A DNA stretch of 30,854 nucleotides from an uncultured bacterium. GTDB lineage: Bacteria; Cyanobacteriota; Vampirovibrionia; Gastranaerophilales; Gastranaerophilaceae. Below the pieces are notes generated by a model, which ran no database searches, had not been told where the DNA came from, and was given only the letters and a program-made list of their open reading frames with translations. This document shows, one piece after another, positions 8,309 to 16,448 of the stretch. The stretch is taken from the NCBI GenBank assembly GCA_949288685.1, contig CASELB010000104.1, forward strand, positions 1 to 30,854, given 5' to 3'. The stretch's first letter is position 1; every line of letters starts with the position of its first letter. A program made the position numbers and the translations under genes.

Positions 8309-9420
8309 TACTTAAATACTCCTCTGATTTTTTCACCTACTGAAGTCTTTTTCATTTTACCAAGTTCCAGCAATTTTTGGTAGAGTTGTTTTTCTTCATT
8401 ATAAATTTTTTTCGGAGTAACAACATTCACAACAACAATATGATCTCCGCGGGTTGACGGACGTGAAATTAAAGGAACACCCGCCCCTTTTATCTTTACG
8501 GTACGCCCGCTCTGTATTCCTGCGGGAATATTAATTTCTTTGTCACCGTCAAGCGTTTTTATAATTACACTATCCCCGATAACCGCCTGAGCCGGAGAAA
8601 TATCAAGTTTTGTATAAATATCCGCACCTTCTCGCTGATAATATTCCGAGTATTTAACATGAATAACAACATAAACATCCCCGGGAGTTCCGCCGTTAAT
8701 TCCCGCATCACCCTCGCCGGATAAACGCATTTTGGAACCGTTATCAACACCGGCAGGAATTTTAAGCTCAATTTTCTTTTCTCTGTTAACTCTGCCGTTC
8801 CCTTTACAGTCAGGGCAGGGTGAGTCTATTGTTCTGCCGCTGCCCTTGCAGTGCGGACATTGAACAATCTGAGTAAAATGACCGAGAATAGTTTGAGTTG
8901 TTTGTTGAACCTTACCCGTACCGCCGCAAGTTTTACATATTGACGGTGTTGTTCCGGGTTTGGCACCTGAACCGTTACAGGTCCGGCATTTTTCCAGATG
9001 TTCTATTGTAACTTCTTTTTCCATGCCAAAAACTGCCTGTTCAAACTCTATTTCAATATCAAGCCTTAAGTCATCGCCGCGCTGCGGAGCATTGGGGTCA
9101 TAAGAACGCCCGCCGCCGAAACCAAAACCGCCGAAGAAGGAATTAAAGATTTCATCCAAACCGCCAAATCCCGCATCAAAAGGACCTGAACCAAATCCGG
9201 CATTTTTAAGCCCATCCTCCCCGAACCGGTCATACGTTGCCCGTTTATTATCATCTATTAATGTTTCATACGCTTTACCGAGTTCTTTAAATTTTGATTC
9301 CGCATCCGGTGATTTATTAACGTCAGGGTGCCACTGCCTTGCAAGTTTCCTGAACGCACTTTTTATCTCATCTTTTGTAGCGTTTTTAGAAACGCCCAGT
9401 ATTTCATAATAATCTGCCAT
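8308..9420 (-). CDS. dnaJ: Chaperone DnaJ (Hsp40)
   Basis: Type I DnaJ, 370 residues, co-chaperone that stimulates DnaK ATPase and delivers unfolded clients. Seen in order: J domain with HPD at residues 31-33, a Gly/Phe-rich linker (FGSGPFDAGFGG onward), four zinc-finger C-x-x-C-x-G-x-G repeats (CRTCNGSG, CKTCGGTG, CPHCKGSG, CPDCKGNG), and the two C-terminal substrate-binding beta domains. It follows grpE by 17 bp. No dnaK lies in this window. Confidence 0.97.
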   Translation of the reverse strand: MADYYEILGVSKNATKDEIKSAFRKLARQWHPDVNKSPDAESKFKELGKAYETLIDDNKRATYDRFGEDGLKNAGFGSGPFDAGFGGLDEIFNSFFGGFGFGGGRSYDPNAPQRGDDLRLDIEIEFEQAVFGMEKEVTIEHLEKCRTCNGSGAKPGTTPSICKTCGGTGKVQQTTQTILGHFTQIVQCPHCKGSGRTIDSPCPDCKGNGRVNREKKIELKIPAGVDNGSKMRLSGEGDAGINGGTPGDVYVVIHVKYSEYYQREGADIYTKLDISPAQAVIGDSVIIKTLDGDKEINIPAGIQSGRTVKIKGAGVPLISRPSTRGDHIVVVNVVTPKKIYNEEKQLYQKLLELGKMKKTSVGEKIRGVFK

Positions 9421-9437
9421 TCTCTTATTATAATATA

Positions 9438-10055
9438 TTATTCGGTGACAGCAACATTAACCAGTGACGGTCTCAGTACTCTGTCTCCTAATTTATATCC
9501 TTTCTGTAATTCTTTTATAACCGTATGTTCAGGGTACTCTGATGTAGGAGTTTGCATAACTGCCTCGTGGAAATTAGGATCAAACTCCTTTCCTTCTGTT
9601 TCTATAACTTCAAGCCCCATTTTTGCAAGTACATCCATAACCTGTTTATGAAGAAGGTCAAAATTTTCTTTTACAACCTTACAGTCTTCAACATTTTCAA
9701 GTGCAGCTTTGCCTCTGTCAAAATTATCCAAAACTTCAAGCAGTTTTTTCAATGTATCTGCGGCTCCGTATTTTATTAAATTTTCACGTTCCTGTTCCTG
9801 TCTTTTACGATAATTTTCAAAATCGGCAGCAAGCCGGATATACTGATTATTAAGCTGTTCAAAATCAGCTTTAACTTTTTCTAATTCACCGGAATCCGTA
9901 TCTTCACTTGTAACAGCATCGCCGGTTTCGTTTTCTGTGTTTAATTCCTCTTCAAGTTCTTCGTTTTCAGTTTTTTCTTCCGTAACATTTTCCTTATCTG
10001 TCGGACAATCGTCTTTTTTATTATTAAAATTGCCCCCCTTGAATGGATTTGTCAT
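9438..10055 (-). CDS. grpE: Nucleotide exchange factor GrpE
   Basis: GrpE, the nucleotide exchange factor for DnaK. The 205-residue product has a long acidic, low-complexity N-terminus (residues ~20-58, many Glu), the coiled-coil dimer segment ending in ADFENYRKRQEQERENL, the four-helix region KKLLEVLDNFDRGKAAL, and the C-terminal beta-wing with EGKEFDPNFHEAVMQ and GYKLGDRVLRPSLVNVA, all hallmark positions. AGAGGTG before the ATG is a good ribosome site. It is the first gene of grpE-dnaJ-propeller-methyltransferase. No CIRCE element was found upstream, so HrcA control is not supported here. Confidence 0.96.
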   Translation of the reverse strand: MTNPFKGGNFNNKKDDCPTDKENVTEEKTENEELEEELNTENETGDAVTSEDTDSGELEKVKADFEQLNNQYIRLAADFENYRKRQEQERENLIKYGAADTLKKLLEVLDNFDRGKAALENVEDCKVVKENFDLLHKQVMDVLAKMGLEVIETEGKEFDPNFHEAVMQTPTSEYPEHTVIKELQKGYKLGDRVLRPSLVNVAVTE

Positions 10056-10087
10056 AATTCACCTCTACTTACTATTGTATACATTTT

Positions 10088-10115
10088 ATTATAGTTTATC
10101 AAAGCAACTATACAA
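10088..10115 (-). promoter_or_regulatory. Promoter of the grpE-dnaJ operon
   Basis: On the minus strand TTGTAT (10115-10110), 16 bp, TATAAT (10093-10088). The predicted leader is about 25 nt and contains the AGAGGTG site. The -10 is a perfect consensus. Confidence 0.65.
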
Positions 10116-10259
10116 GGAAAATTTATTTTTTTTTAATTATTTGCCCGGTAAGATATATACTTATAAGGCATAATTAATAATAGAATATAAGTATTTGCTA
10201 TTTTTAAAAAATCGTAAATAATGAATTATAGAATATACTAAAAAATTTAAGGAGCCGAT

Positions 10260-11138
10260 ATGGAAATACTAAAAGTAACTACTCCGCGCGGGCTTGAATT
10301 AAAAGGCGCAATATTCGGTGATAATAAAAATGATACCGTTCTGATTATGCTGACGGGGATTTGTTCAAACGTATTTCAAAATGAATTATTGTACACAACC
10401 GGAAAACTGCTTGAATCAAACGGCATTTCATGCATTATAGCTCACGCGCACGACTCGTTTTCCTGCTTTGCATATACGGATTTTTCCATAGGAAAGCAAA
10501 GACACGCCGGCGTATTTAATGACGATTTCAATATGGTTTATGAAGATGTTGAAAGTTATGTTAAGTATGCAAAAGAAGAAATGGGATTTAAAAATATAGT
10601 TCTTGCGGGACACTCTCTCGGTTCAAACAAAATTATCCATTATTTAGGCAATACCCCTGATAATTATGTTGACTACTTTATAATCTCCTCCCCGGTCGAT
10701 ATTATGCACTGGTGGAAAATAATGCCAAACATTGATAAGTGTTTTGATATGGCAAAATCCATTGTGGATGAAGGCAGAGGTGACGATATACTGCCGTTTT
10801 TATTCGGCGGTTTTTCTCCGATGACCGCTAACACCGTACTCGGGTTTTATAACGCTGACAACCTTAAAAACTGTCCGGTACTTAGCGGAAATGGTGAAAC
10901 ACGTTCTTTATACAACATAAAACCTAACGGAGCGTTTATTATCGGGTCAAAAGACTCGGTGACAGGCAACAGCCCGAAAAGTTTTATGGAAAAATTAAAC
11001 TCGTGGACCCGGGTCCCTAATCACAACATAGTAATAGAAGTACCCGACGCCTCACATATATTTTTCGGCAAGCACGATATCTACGCTGTAACAATACTTG
11101 AGTGTATAAACAATCACATGTGCTATACGGCTGTTTAA
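10260..11138 (+). CDS. Alpha/beta-hydrolase (DUF1749-like)
   Basis: A 292-residue serine hydrolase of the alpha/beta fold. The nucleophile elbow AGHSLGS puts the catalytic Ser at S119; the likely acid is D232 in IGSKDSV and the His is H266 in DASHIFF. The N-terminal half has the oxyanion-type loop MLTGICSNVFQNE. The pattern resembles lipase/esterase or DUF1749 proteins, but no substrate can be assigned. No signal peptide, so cytoplasmic. AAGGAG at 10250-10255 supports the start. It stands alone, divergent from grpE, and ends in a strong terminator hairpin. Confidence 0.8.
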   Translation: MEILKVTTPRGLELKGAIFGDNKNDTVLIMLTGICSNVFQNELLYTTGKLLESNGISCIIAHAHDSFSCFAYTDFSIGKQRHAGVFNDDFNMVYEDVESYVKYAKEEMGFKNIVLAGHSLGSNKIIHYLGNTPDNYVDYFIISSPVDIMHWWKIMPNIDKCFDMAKSIVDEGRGDDILPFLFGGFSPMTANTVLGFYNADNLKNCPVLSGNGETRSLYNIKPNGAFIIGSKDSVTGNSPKSFMEKLNSWTRVPNHNIVIEVPDASHIFFGKHDIYAVTILECINNHMCYTAV

Positions 11139-11143
11139 ACCGG

Positions 11144-11176
11144 AAAGAGTACAATTACATAATTGTACTCTTTTAA
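11144..11176 (+). terminator. Terminator of the hydrolase gene
   Basis: A perfect 14-bp inverted repeat, AAAGAGTACAATTA (11144-11157) and TAATTGTACTCTTT (11160-11173), directly follows the stop codon and runs into a short T-run. The stem is AT-rich and palindromic, so it could act in both directions. Confidence 0.75.
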
Positions 11177-11231
11177 AATAAGACCAAAATCATAAACAAG
11201 CTAAAACAGGAAAATATATAGAAGAAAGGGG

Positions 11232-11260
11232 TTGAAATTACAAATAATATAGGGTATACT
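11232..11260 (+). promoter_or_regulatory. Promoter of the candidate small RNA
   Basis: TTGAAA (11232-11237), 17 bp, TATACT (11255-11260). This is one of the best sigma-70 matches in the window. Predicted transcription starts near 11267, exactly the first base of the GC-rich hairpin and not in front of any ORF. Confidence 0.65.
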
Positions 11261-11266
11261 GTAATT

Positions 11267-11327
11267 GAGCCATCTTGCGCGGGGGGGGGTTGTGCCCTCA
11301 GGCGGAGGTGGTTCATCTATTTTTTTA
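11267..11327 (+). ncRNA. Candidate small RNA with GC-rich hairpin and 9-G run
   Basis: A predicted transcript of about 60 nt. Its 5' end GAGCCATCTT (11267-11276) pairs with GGAGGTGGTTC around 11304-11314 (about 10 pairs, three of them G-U), extended by CGC/GCG, closing a loop that holds nine G (11281-11289) and TTGTGCCCTC, whose CCC can pair with part of the G-run. ATCTA and T-residues to 11326 follow, as in an intrinsic terminator. The GC content contrasts sharply with the AT-rich surroundings, as expected for structured RNA. I compared it with SRP RNA (no GGAA tetraloop or AGCAGCC), 6S, tmRNA and RNase P and saw no match. It may simply be a strong terminator-like hairpin. Confidence 0.45.
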
Positions 11328-11505
11328 ATTCAACCCCAATGAAGTTTTATACGCTCAAACTTTAGTGCGTTTATACCGGGTTTTTAGCACTACAAATCTG
11401 AACGATAGATAACAAAAAATGAGTACCGTACACAATAAATATAAACATCACAAACATATCCATATAAAACGCGATTAAACTGTCGATTTTTTTTATAAAA
11501 CAATA

Positions 11506-11511
11506 TACAAT
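11506..11511 (+). promoter_or_regulatory. -10 box of a predicted leaderless promoter
   Basis: TACAAT ends 6 nt before the ATG at 11518 (AGACTT between). A sigma-70 start site 7 nt downstream of the box would be the A of the ATG, and there is no Shine-Dalgarno. No convincing -35 is seen. Confidence 0.6.
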
Positions 11512-11517
11512 AGACTT

Positions 11518-12600
11518 ATGAATCTTAGTGACAAAACCGGTAAATTATATTATGTCGGCGGATGTGTCCGCGATAAAATCCTCGGTATCCCTTCTGTTGA
11601 TACTGATATCTGTTATGAAGGGGATGCGGTTGATTATGTCACCGCACAGGGCTTCGAGATAATAAAAATTCAGAAAGAAATACGTACAGCAAGGGTATTG
11701 ATTGACGGTAAAGAAATCGATTTTGCCTCAACCCGAAAAGAATATTACCCGAAAGCCGGACACATGCCCATCACTACAGAAACAGGCTGCCCGCTTAAGG
11801 ATGATTTAACAAGGCGCGATTTTACAATAAATTCTATCGCTCAATCCGTTAGCACCGGTGAGATAATCGACCCTACAGGCGGCAGCAATGATATCAAAGC
11901 CGGACTGCTGCGCGTACACCACGACAAAAGTTTTATTGATGACCCCACAAGAATTATAAGGGGGCTTAAATTTTCACTGAGATTTAAGTTTAACTTTGAC
12001 AGTCACACAGAAAAACTTAAAAATGAATATCTGAATAATGTAAATTATGATATGAGTTATTCAAGGCTTAAAAAAGAACTTATTGACTGCTTTAACCTCA
12101 ACAGTGATGAAGGATTGAACAGATTTATTGACGAAGGCATGTACAAACTTCTCACCATTTCAAAGCCGCAAAAACCGTTAATACCAATCCATACGCTGGT
12201 TGATGAGTTTAAAGTAAAAACGCCGTGGTTAATATATCTTGGAAATACCGATTTAAGCAAACTTGCCTTAACCAAAACAGAAACACGTATACTTGAAGAA
12301 TTTAACACAATAAGAGAAAGTTCTTCCCCGTATAAAACCTGCCACAAATCAAATATACAAGCCGTTCTCCTCTGGACTGTTTATGTAAATCCTGACAAAG
12401 GTCTGCATTATTTAAGAAATCTTAGAAATATAAAACCTTCACTAACAGGTAGCGACCTGGTTAAATTAGGACTCAACGGGAAACAAGTCGGGCAAATTCT
12501 AAATACACTGGAGGAAGAAAAATTTAAAAATCCGAATATTACCCATGCCGGCGAGTTAAGTATTGTTAAAGAATTTTTAAACAAAATACAAAGGAAATAG
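11518..12600 (+). CDS. Class II tRNA nucleotidyltransferase without HD domain (A-adding or CCA-adding)
   Basis: A 360-residue polymerase-beta-like nucleotidyltransferase that adds nucleotides to tRNA 3' ends. Seen: head motif VGGCVRDKILG with the metal-binding pair D28 and D30 (VDTDI), the flexible-loop region FASTRKEYYPKAGHMP (residues ~68-83), RRDFTIN (98-104), and the nucleotide-recognition motif DDPTRIIRGLKF (residues ~141-152). The C-terminal half is diverged and has no HD motif. The flexible loop is intact, which fits A-adding or full CCA-adding enzymes. A second, loop-less paralogue lies at 15060-16448. No ribosome site; a TACAAT box 6 nt before the ATG suggests a leaderless mRNA. It may read through into the pflB region, since no terminator follows. 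Confidence 0.8.
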   Translation: MNLSDKTGKLYYVGGCVRDKILGIPSVDTDICYEGDAVDYVTAQGFEIIKIQKEIRTARVLIDGKEIDFASTRKEYYPKAGHMPITTETGCPLKDDLTRRDFTINSIAQSVSTGEIIDPTGGSNDIKAGLLRVHHDKSFIDDPTRIIRGLKFSLRFKFNFDSHTEKLKNEYLNNVNYDMSYSRLKKELIDCFNLNSDEGLNRFIDEGMYKLLTISKPQKPLIPIHTLVDEFKVKTPWLIYLGNTDLSKLALTKTETRILEEFNTIRESSSPYKTCHKSNIQAVLLWTVYVNPDKGLHYLRNLRNIKPSLTGSDLVKLGLNGKQVGQILNTLEEEKFKNPNITHAGELSIVKEFLNKIQRK

Positions 12601-12657
12601 TTGTAAATACTTATCTTTCAAGATTTTTAGTACAAAATATTAATTTTAGTTAAATTC

Positions 12658-12686
12658 TTGTCAACACAATGTTTTTAGTGTATAAT
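12658..12686 (+). promoter_or_regulatory. Promoter of pflB
   Basis: TTGTCA (12658-12663), 17 bp, TATAAT (12681-12686). Predicted start near 12693 gives a leader of about 90 nt. The leader has a small hairpin at its 5' end, TGGTA (12695-12699) with TACCA (12706-12710), and an ATATC/GATAT pair further down; whether they regulate is unknown. A TTTCACAA motif at 12739-12746 resembles half of a Rex (NADH-sensing) operator, but the partner half is not clear. Confidence 0.75.
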
Positions 12687-12782
12687 CAAATTAATGGTAA
12701 ATTAATACCAGAGACATATCTTTATTAAAATCCGGGATATTTCACAAAATTAAGAGAATACTAGAATATAAAGGAGGTTAAC

Positions 12783-14987
12783 ATGGTTGCCCAAATTGTG
12801 GATACTACGAAAATTGACGTAGCAGAGTTTATAAAAAACAATTATACACCTTATTACGGTGATGACAGCTTTTTAAGCGGTCCTACCCAGAGAACAATGT
12901 ATATCTGGAGCAAAGTAAGCGAACTAATGAAAGAAGAACACAAAAAAGGCGTTCTTGATGCCGATACTTCTACGCCTTCATCAATAACTTCGCACGGCGC
13001 AGGCTATATTGATAAAGATAACGAACTAATTGTAGGGCTGCAAACTGATGCCCCGCTCAAACGCGCTATCATGCCAAACGGCGGTTACAGAATGGTAGAA
13101 GCGTCATGTAAAGCGTACGGACTTCCTGTAGACGAAGAGCTTAAAACAGTTTATACAAAATACAGAAAAACCCACAACGACGGTGTTTTTGATGTATACA
13201 CAGACGCAATTAAAAAATGCAGACATTCCGCAATTATTACCGGACTGCCTGATGCTTACGGAAGAGGCCGAATTATAGGTGATTACAGGCGTGTTGCCTT
13301 ATACGGTATCGACAGACTTATTGAAGAAAAACAAAAAGATAAACTGTCCACCGAAAATTTGCCAATGACAGAAGATAATATCAGATTAAGAGAAGAACTC
13401 AGCGAACAAATCCGCGCACTAAAAGATATGAAAGAAATGGCGCTCTCTTACGGTATTGATATCAGCAAACCGGCAGAAAGTTTTAAAGATGCCGTACAAT
13501 TTACATACTTTGGCTACCTTGCCGCTATTAAAGACCAGAACGGTGCCGCAATGTCATTAGGCAGAGTTTCTACATTCCTTGATATTTATTCCGAAAGAGA
13601 CTTAAAATCTGGCAAGATTACTGAAGAACAAGCTCAGGAAATAATGGATGATTTCATCATAAAATTAAGAATGGTTCGTTTCTTAAGAACCCCTGAGTAC
13701 AACGACCTGTTCAGCGGCGATCCGGTATGGACAACCGAAAGTATCGGCGGCATGACAATGGACGGCAAACCGCTTGTTACAAAAAACTCTTTTAGAATGC
13801 TGCAAACACTAATCAATCTCGGACCTGCACCGGAACCTAATATGACTGTTCTGTGGAGTAAAGATTTACCAAAAGGGTTTAAAGACTACTGCGCAAGAGT
13901 AAGTATTGAGACAAGCGCTATTCAATATGAAAATGATGACCTTATGCGTGAATCCTTTGGTGATGATTATGCAATTGCCTGCTGCGTTTCTCCTCTGATA
14001 ATCGGAAAAGAAATGCAATTCTTCGGCGCACGTGCAAACCTTGCCAAAGCACTTCTTTACACAATTAACGGCGGTGTTGACGAAAGAACCGGCGAAAAAG
14101 TTGCGGACTTTGAACCGATTACAGATGAGTACCTTGACTATGACACTGTAATGTCCAAGTTTGACAAAGTTATGGATTGGCTTGCATACACTTATGTCAG
14201 CGCATTAAACATTATTCACTATATGCATGACAAATATAATTACGAAAAAGCACAACTGGCGCTTATGGATTCAAACGCAGTACGCAAACTCGGCTGCGGA
14301 ATTGCTGGATTTAGCGTTGTAACAGACTCACTTTCTGCAATTAAATACGCAAAAGTTAAGGTAATCAGAGAAAACGGAATTGCAAAACACTTTGAAATCG
14401 AAGGTGATTATCCGAAATACGGTAATAACGACGACAGAGCAGACTCAATCGGAGTTGATTTAGTAAACCGATTTATGTCAAAAATTGAAAAAATCCAGAC
14501 ATACAGAAACGCTATTCCTACCCAGTCTATACTAACCATTACAAGTAATGTTGTATATGGTAAGAAAACAGGAGACACACCTGACGGAAGAGTTGCGGGC
14601 GTTCCGTTCTCTCCGGGCGCTAATCCGTTTAACGGCAGAGACTGCAAAGGCGCACTTGCTTCTCTCTGTTCTGTTGCAAAACTTCCGTTTAAGAATGCTA
14701 AAGACGGGATTTCAAATACTTTCAGTATTCTGCCGGAAACCCTCGGCAAATCAAGAGATGAACAAATCGGCAACCTTACAGGTATGATGGACGGATACTT
14801 TGGCAAAGGAGCACAACACCTGAATGTTAACGTTCTCAACCGCGAAACATTACAGGATGCCATGGAACATCCGGAAAATTACCCGCAATTAACAATAAGG
14901 GTGAGCGGATACGCTGTTAACTTCATCAAACTCACACGGGAACAACAGCTTGATGTTATTAACAGAACTTTCCACTCTTCAATATAA
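12783..14987 (+). CDS. pflB: Pyruvate formate-lyase (formate C-acetyltransferase)
   Basis: Glycyl-radical enzyme that cleaves pyruvate with CoA to acetyl-CoA and formate in anaerobic fermentation. The 734-residue product has the paired catalytic cysteines C400-C401 (DYAIACCVSPL) and the glycyl-radical loop IRVSGYAVNF with the radical glycine at G709, 25 residues from the C-terminus as in E. coli PflB. The two adjacent cysteines mark true PFL rather than the diol/glycerol dehydratase branch. The start is fixed by a full AAAGGAGG site. The radical-SAM activase (pflA) that usually sits next door is absent from this window, so it must be elsewhere. The gene has its own promoter and terminator, a single-gene unit. 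Confidence 0.96.
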   Translation: MVAQIVDTTKIDVAEFIKNNYTPYYGDDSFLSGPTQRTMYIWSKVSELMKEEHKKGVLDADTSTPSSITSHGAGYIDKDNELIVGLQTDAPLKRAIMPNGGYRMVEASCKAYGLPVDEELKTVYTKYRKTHNDGVFDVYTDAIKKCRHSAIITGLPDAYGRGRIIGDYRRVALYGIDRLIEEKQKDKLSTENLPMTEDNIRLREELSEQIRALKDMKEMALSYGIDISKPAESFKDAVQFTYFGYLAAIKDQNGAAMSLGRVSTFLDIYSERDLKSGKITEEQAQEIMDDFIIKLRMVRFLRTPEYNDLFSGDPVWTTESIGGMTMDGKPLVTKNSFRMLQTLINLGPAPEPNMTVLWSKDLPKGFKDYCARVSIETSAIQYENDDLMRESFGDDYAIACCVSPLIIGKEMQFFGARANLAKALLYTINGGVDERTGEKVADFEPITDEYLDYDTVMSKFDKVMDWLAYTYVSALNIIHYMHDKYNYEKAQLALMDSNAVRKLGCGIAGFSVVTDSLSAIKYAKVKVIRENGIAKHFEIEGDYPKYGNNDDRADSIGVDLVNRFMSKIEKIQTYRNAIPTQSILTITSNVVYGKKTGDTPDGRVAGVPFSPGANPFNGRDCKGALASLCSVAKLPFKNAKDGISNTFSILPETLGKSRDEQIGNLTGMMDGYFGKGAQHLNVNVLNRETLQDAMEHPENYPQLTIRVSGYAVNFIKLTREQQLDVINRTFHSSI

Positions 14988-14992
14988 CTTTT

Positions 14993-15030
14993 AATCAGGC
15001 GCAGCGTTTCAACGCTGCGCCTGATTTTTT
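14993..15030 (+). terminator. Intrinsic terminator of pflB
   Basis: A perfect 14-bp GC-rich stem, AATCAGGCGCAGCG (14993-15006) and CGCTGCGCCTGATT (15013-15026), 6-nt loop, then T-residues to 15030. The U-tract exists only in the plus direction, so it serves pflB rather than the convergent gene. Confidence 0.93.
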
Positions 15031-15059
15031 GACGATTAGTTTAGATCGAGCAATCCTCT

Positions 15060-16448
15060 TTATACCCGGTTACAAAATTTTCTCACAAAATTTACAGCGT
15101 CCTCTTTTGTATTTACATCCCCTGAAATTTGTGCTTCTTTTAGAGCGTCAACTATTTCCCCGAGCCGCGGCGACGGTTTAATATTCAATATTTCCATAAT
15201 TTCTTTGCCGTCCAGCAACTTAGGCAGCGGTTTTAAACTGTCTTTAATACTCAAGTAATACGCCAGCATTTTATCAAGACCATTGAGGTTATCCGACAGA
15301 ATTTCATCAGTAATAGCAGGACCGAGTGCAGAAAGCCTATCAGCTTTCGCAAGTAAAATATTATCTATTACATCATTCTCCATCTTTCTGATATACCGCA
15401 TATAATGTTTTTCAGACAGGTTTGGCGCCTGAATTACGCTTGAGGGATAAATATGAAGTCTAATCATTTTTGTAATATATTCAATCTGTTTTTTAGAAAA
15501 ATGCATTTTCTTCAATAAGCTATCCGCCATTTTAGCGCCGGTATCATCATGTTTAATAAACCTGTGCCGCCCGCTCTCTTCAATTGTCCAGGTTTGAAAT
15601 TTACCTATATCATGCAAAAACCCCGCAAGTTTCAAATGTCCCAACCTTGATGCCCCGCCAAAATCGTGAGCATTAAGATGTTCCCGAACCACATCCACGG
15701 AAAAATCATACAATTGCTGAATTTGATTAACGACTTCAAGCGAGTGGTGAAATAAATCAAGATGATGATGGGTATTTGGCGAAACTTTTTTCACATCAAC
15801 AACCGGCGGAAAAATTAACTCGAGCAATCCGGCATCATCCATTGAAATAAGCGCCTTTACAGTATTATCACCTTCAAACAGTTTTAATATCTCACAGTTT
15901 ATTCGCTCTACAGCCGGCTTAGATATTAATTCTGCTCGTACTTTTATCGCTTTCAGTGTTTCAGGTTCAATATCAAACCCCAAAACACTCTCAAACCGAA
16001 ACGCCCTCAAAAGCCGTAAAGAATCATCATCAAAATTTTCAGGCTTAATCATCCTTATAATCCGTCTGTCCAAATCACTCTTTCCGCCGGTAATATCAAT
16101 AATTTCACCATTTTTTAAATTTAAAGCAATTGCATTTATTGTAAAATCGCGGCGTGCCAAATCCTTTTCAAGGCTGTCTTCTATCGGGTTAGTTATATCT
16201 ATATAATTAACCTTATCTTTCATTACAAGCCTGTAAATCTTATTTTCTTCATCAAGCGGAATATATACTGCATCAAGTGTTTTTGCCAGATTTTGAGCAA
16301 AAATCCTGGCGTCCTCATCAACAACTATTATATCGTTGTCATAAGTCTGTCTGCCAAGCAGCATATCACGAACAGAACCGCCGACAAGATAAATTTCATT
16401 GCCGGTATTTTTTAATGTGTCAATAATCAGGCTATTTGGAATATCCAT
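15060..16448 (-). CDS. Class II tRNA nucleotidyltransferase with HD domain (probably CC-adding)
   Basis: A 462-residue enzyme of the CCA tRNA nucleotidyltransferase/poly(A) polymerase family with an added HD domain. Seen: VGGSVRDMLLG, metal pair D37 and D39 (YDNDI), RRDFTINAIA (99-108), DDSLRLLRAFRF (~141-152), then HD metal residues H234/H235 and H279-D280 (LHDIGKFQT). Between the D-x-D and RRD motifs the R-x-E-x-Y...P flexible loop is missing: the sequence goes YIDITNPIEDSLEKDLARRD. Loop loss is a known mark of CC-adding enzymes. It is the last gene of radA-rsmE-cca; its first 17 bp overlap rsmE. The HD domain may act as a phosphodiesterase or phosphatase on tRNA ends. Confidence 0.85.
   Translation of the reverse strand: MDIPNSLIIDTLKNTGNEIYLVGGSVRDMLLGRQTYDNDIIVVDEDARIFAQNLAKTLDAVYIPLDEENKIYRLVMKDKVNYIDITNPIEDSLEKDLARRDFTINAIALNLKNGEIIDITGGKSDLDRRIIRMIKPENFDDDSLRLLRAFRFESVLGFDIEPETLKAIKVRAELISKPAVERINCEILKLFEGDNTVKALISMDDAGLLELIFPPVVDVKKVSPNTHHHLDLFHHSLEVVNQIQQLYDFSVDVVREHLNAHDFGGASRLGHLKLAGFLHDIGKFQTWTIEESGRHRFIKHDDTGAKMADSLLKKMHFSKKQIEYITKMIRLHIYPSSVIQAPNLSEKHYMRYIRKMENDVIDNILLAKADRLSALGPAITDEILSDNLNGLDKMLAYYLSIKDSLKPLPKLLDGKEIMEILNIKPSPRLGEIVDALKEAQISGDVNTKEDAVNFVRKFCNRV

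Larger units (their letters stand above)
11228..11337. repeat. 9-bp inverted repeat enclosing the candidate small-RNA gene
   Basis: GGGGTTGAA (11228-11236) and TTCAACCCC (11329-11337) are exact inverted copies, extendable to 12 pairs by skipping A11237 (TTA with TAA). They enclose a 110-bp unit that holds the promoter, the GC-rich hairpin and the T-run. The left copy contains the -35 box. Could be a small mobile unit or chance; no target duplication is visible. Confidence 0.45.

Noticed and set aside
11267..11327. SRP (4.5S) or 6S RNA
   Set aside because: The GGAA-type tetraloop and AGCAGCC of SRP RNA are missing, and the unit is far shorter than 6S RNA.
11363..11392. TAGTGC...GCACTA inverted repeat resembling a CIRCE element
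   Set aside because: CIRCE is TTAGCACTC-N9-GAGTGCTAA; here the orientation of the arms is reversed and the spacing is 18. It is also not next to a chaperone gene.
14408..14863. 151-residue minus-strand ORF
   Set aside because: Antisense shadow inside pflB near the glycyl-radical region; no ribosome site or recognisable motif.
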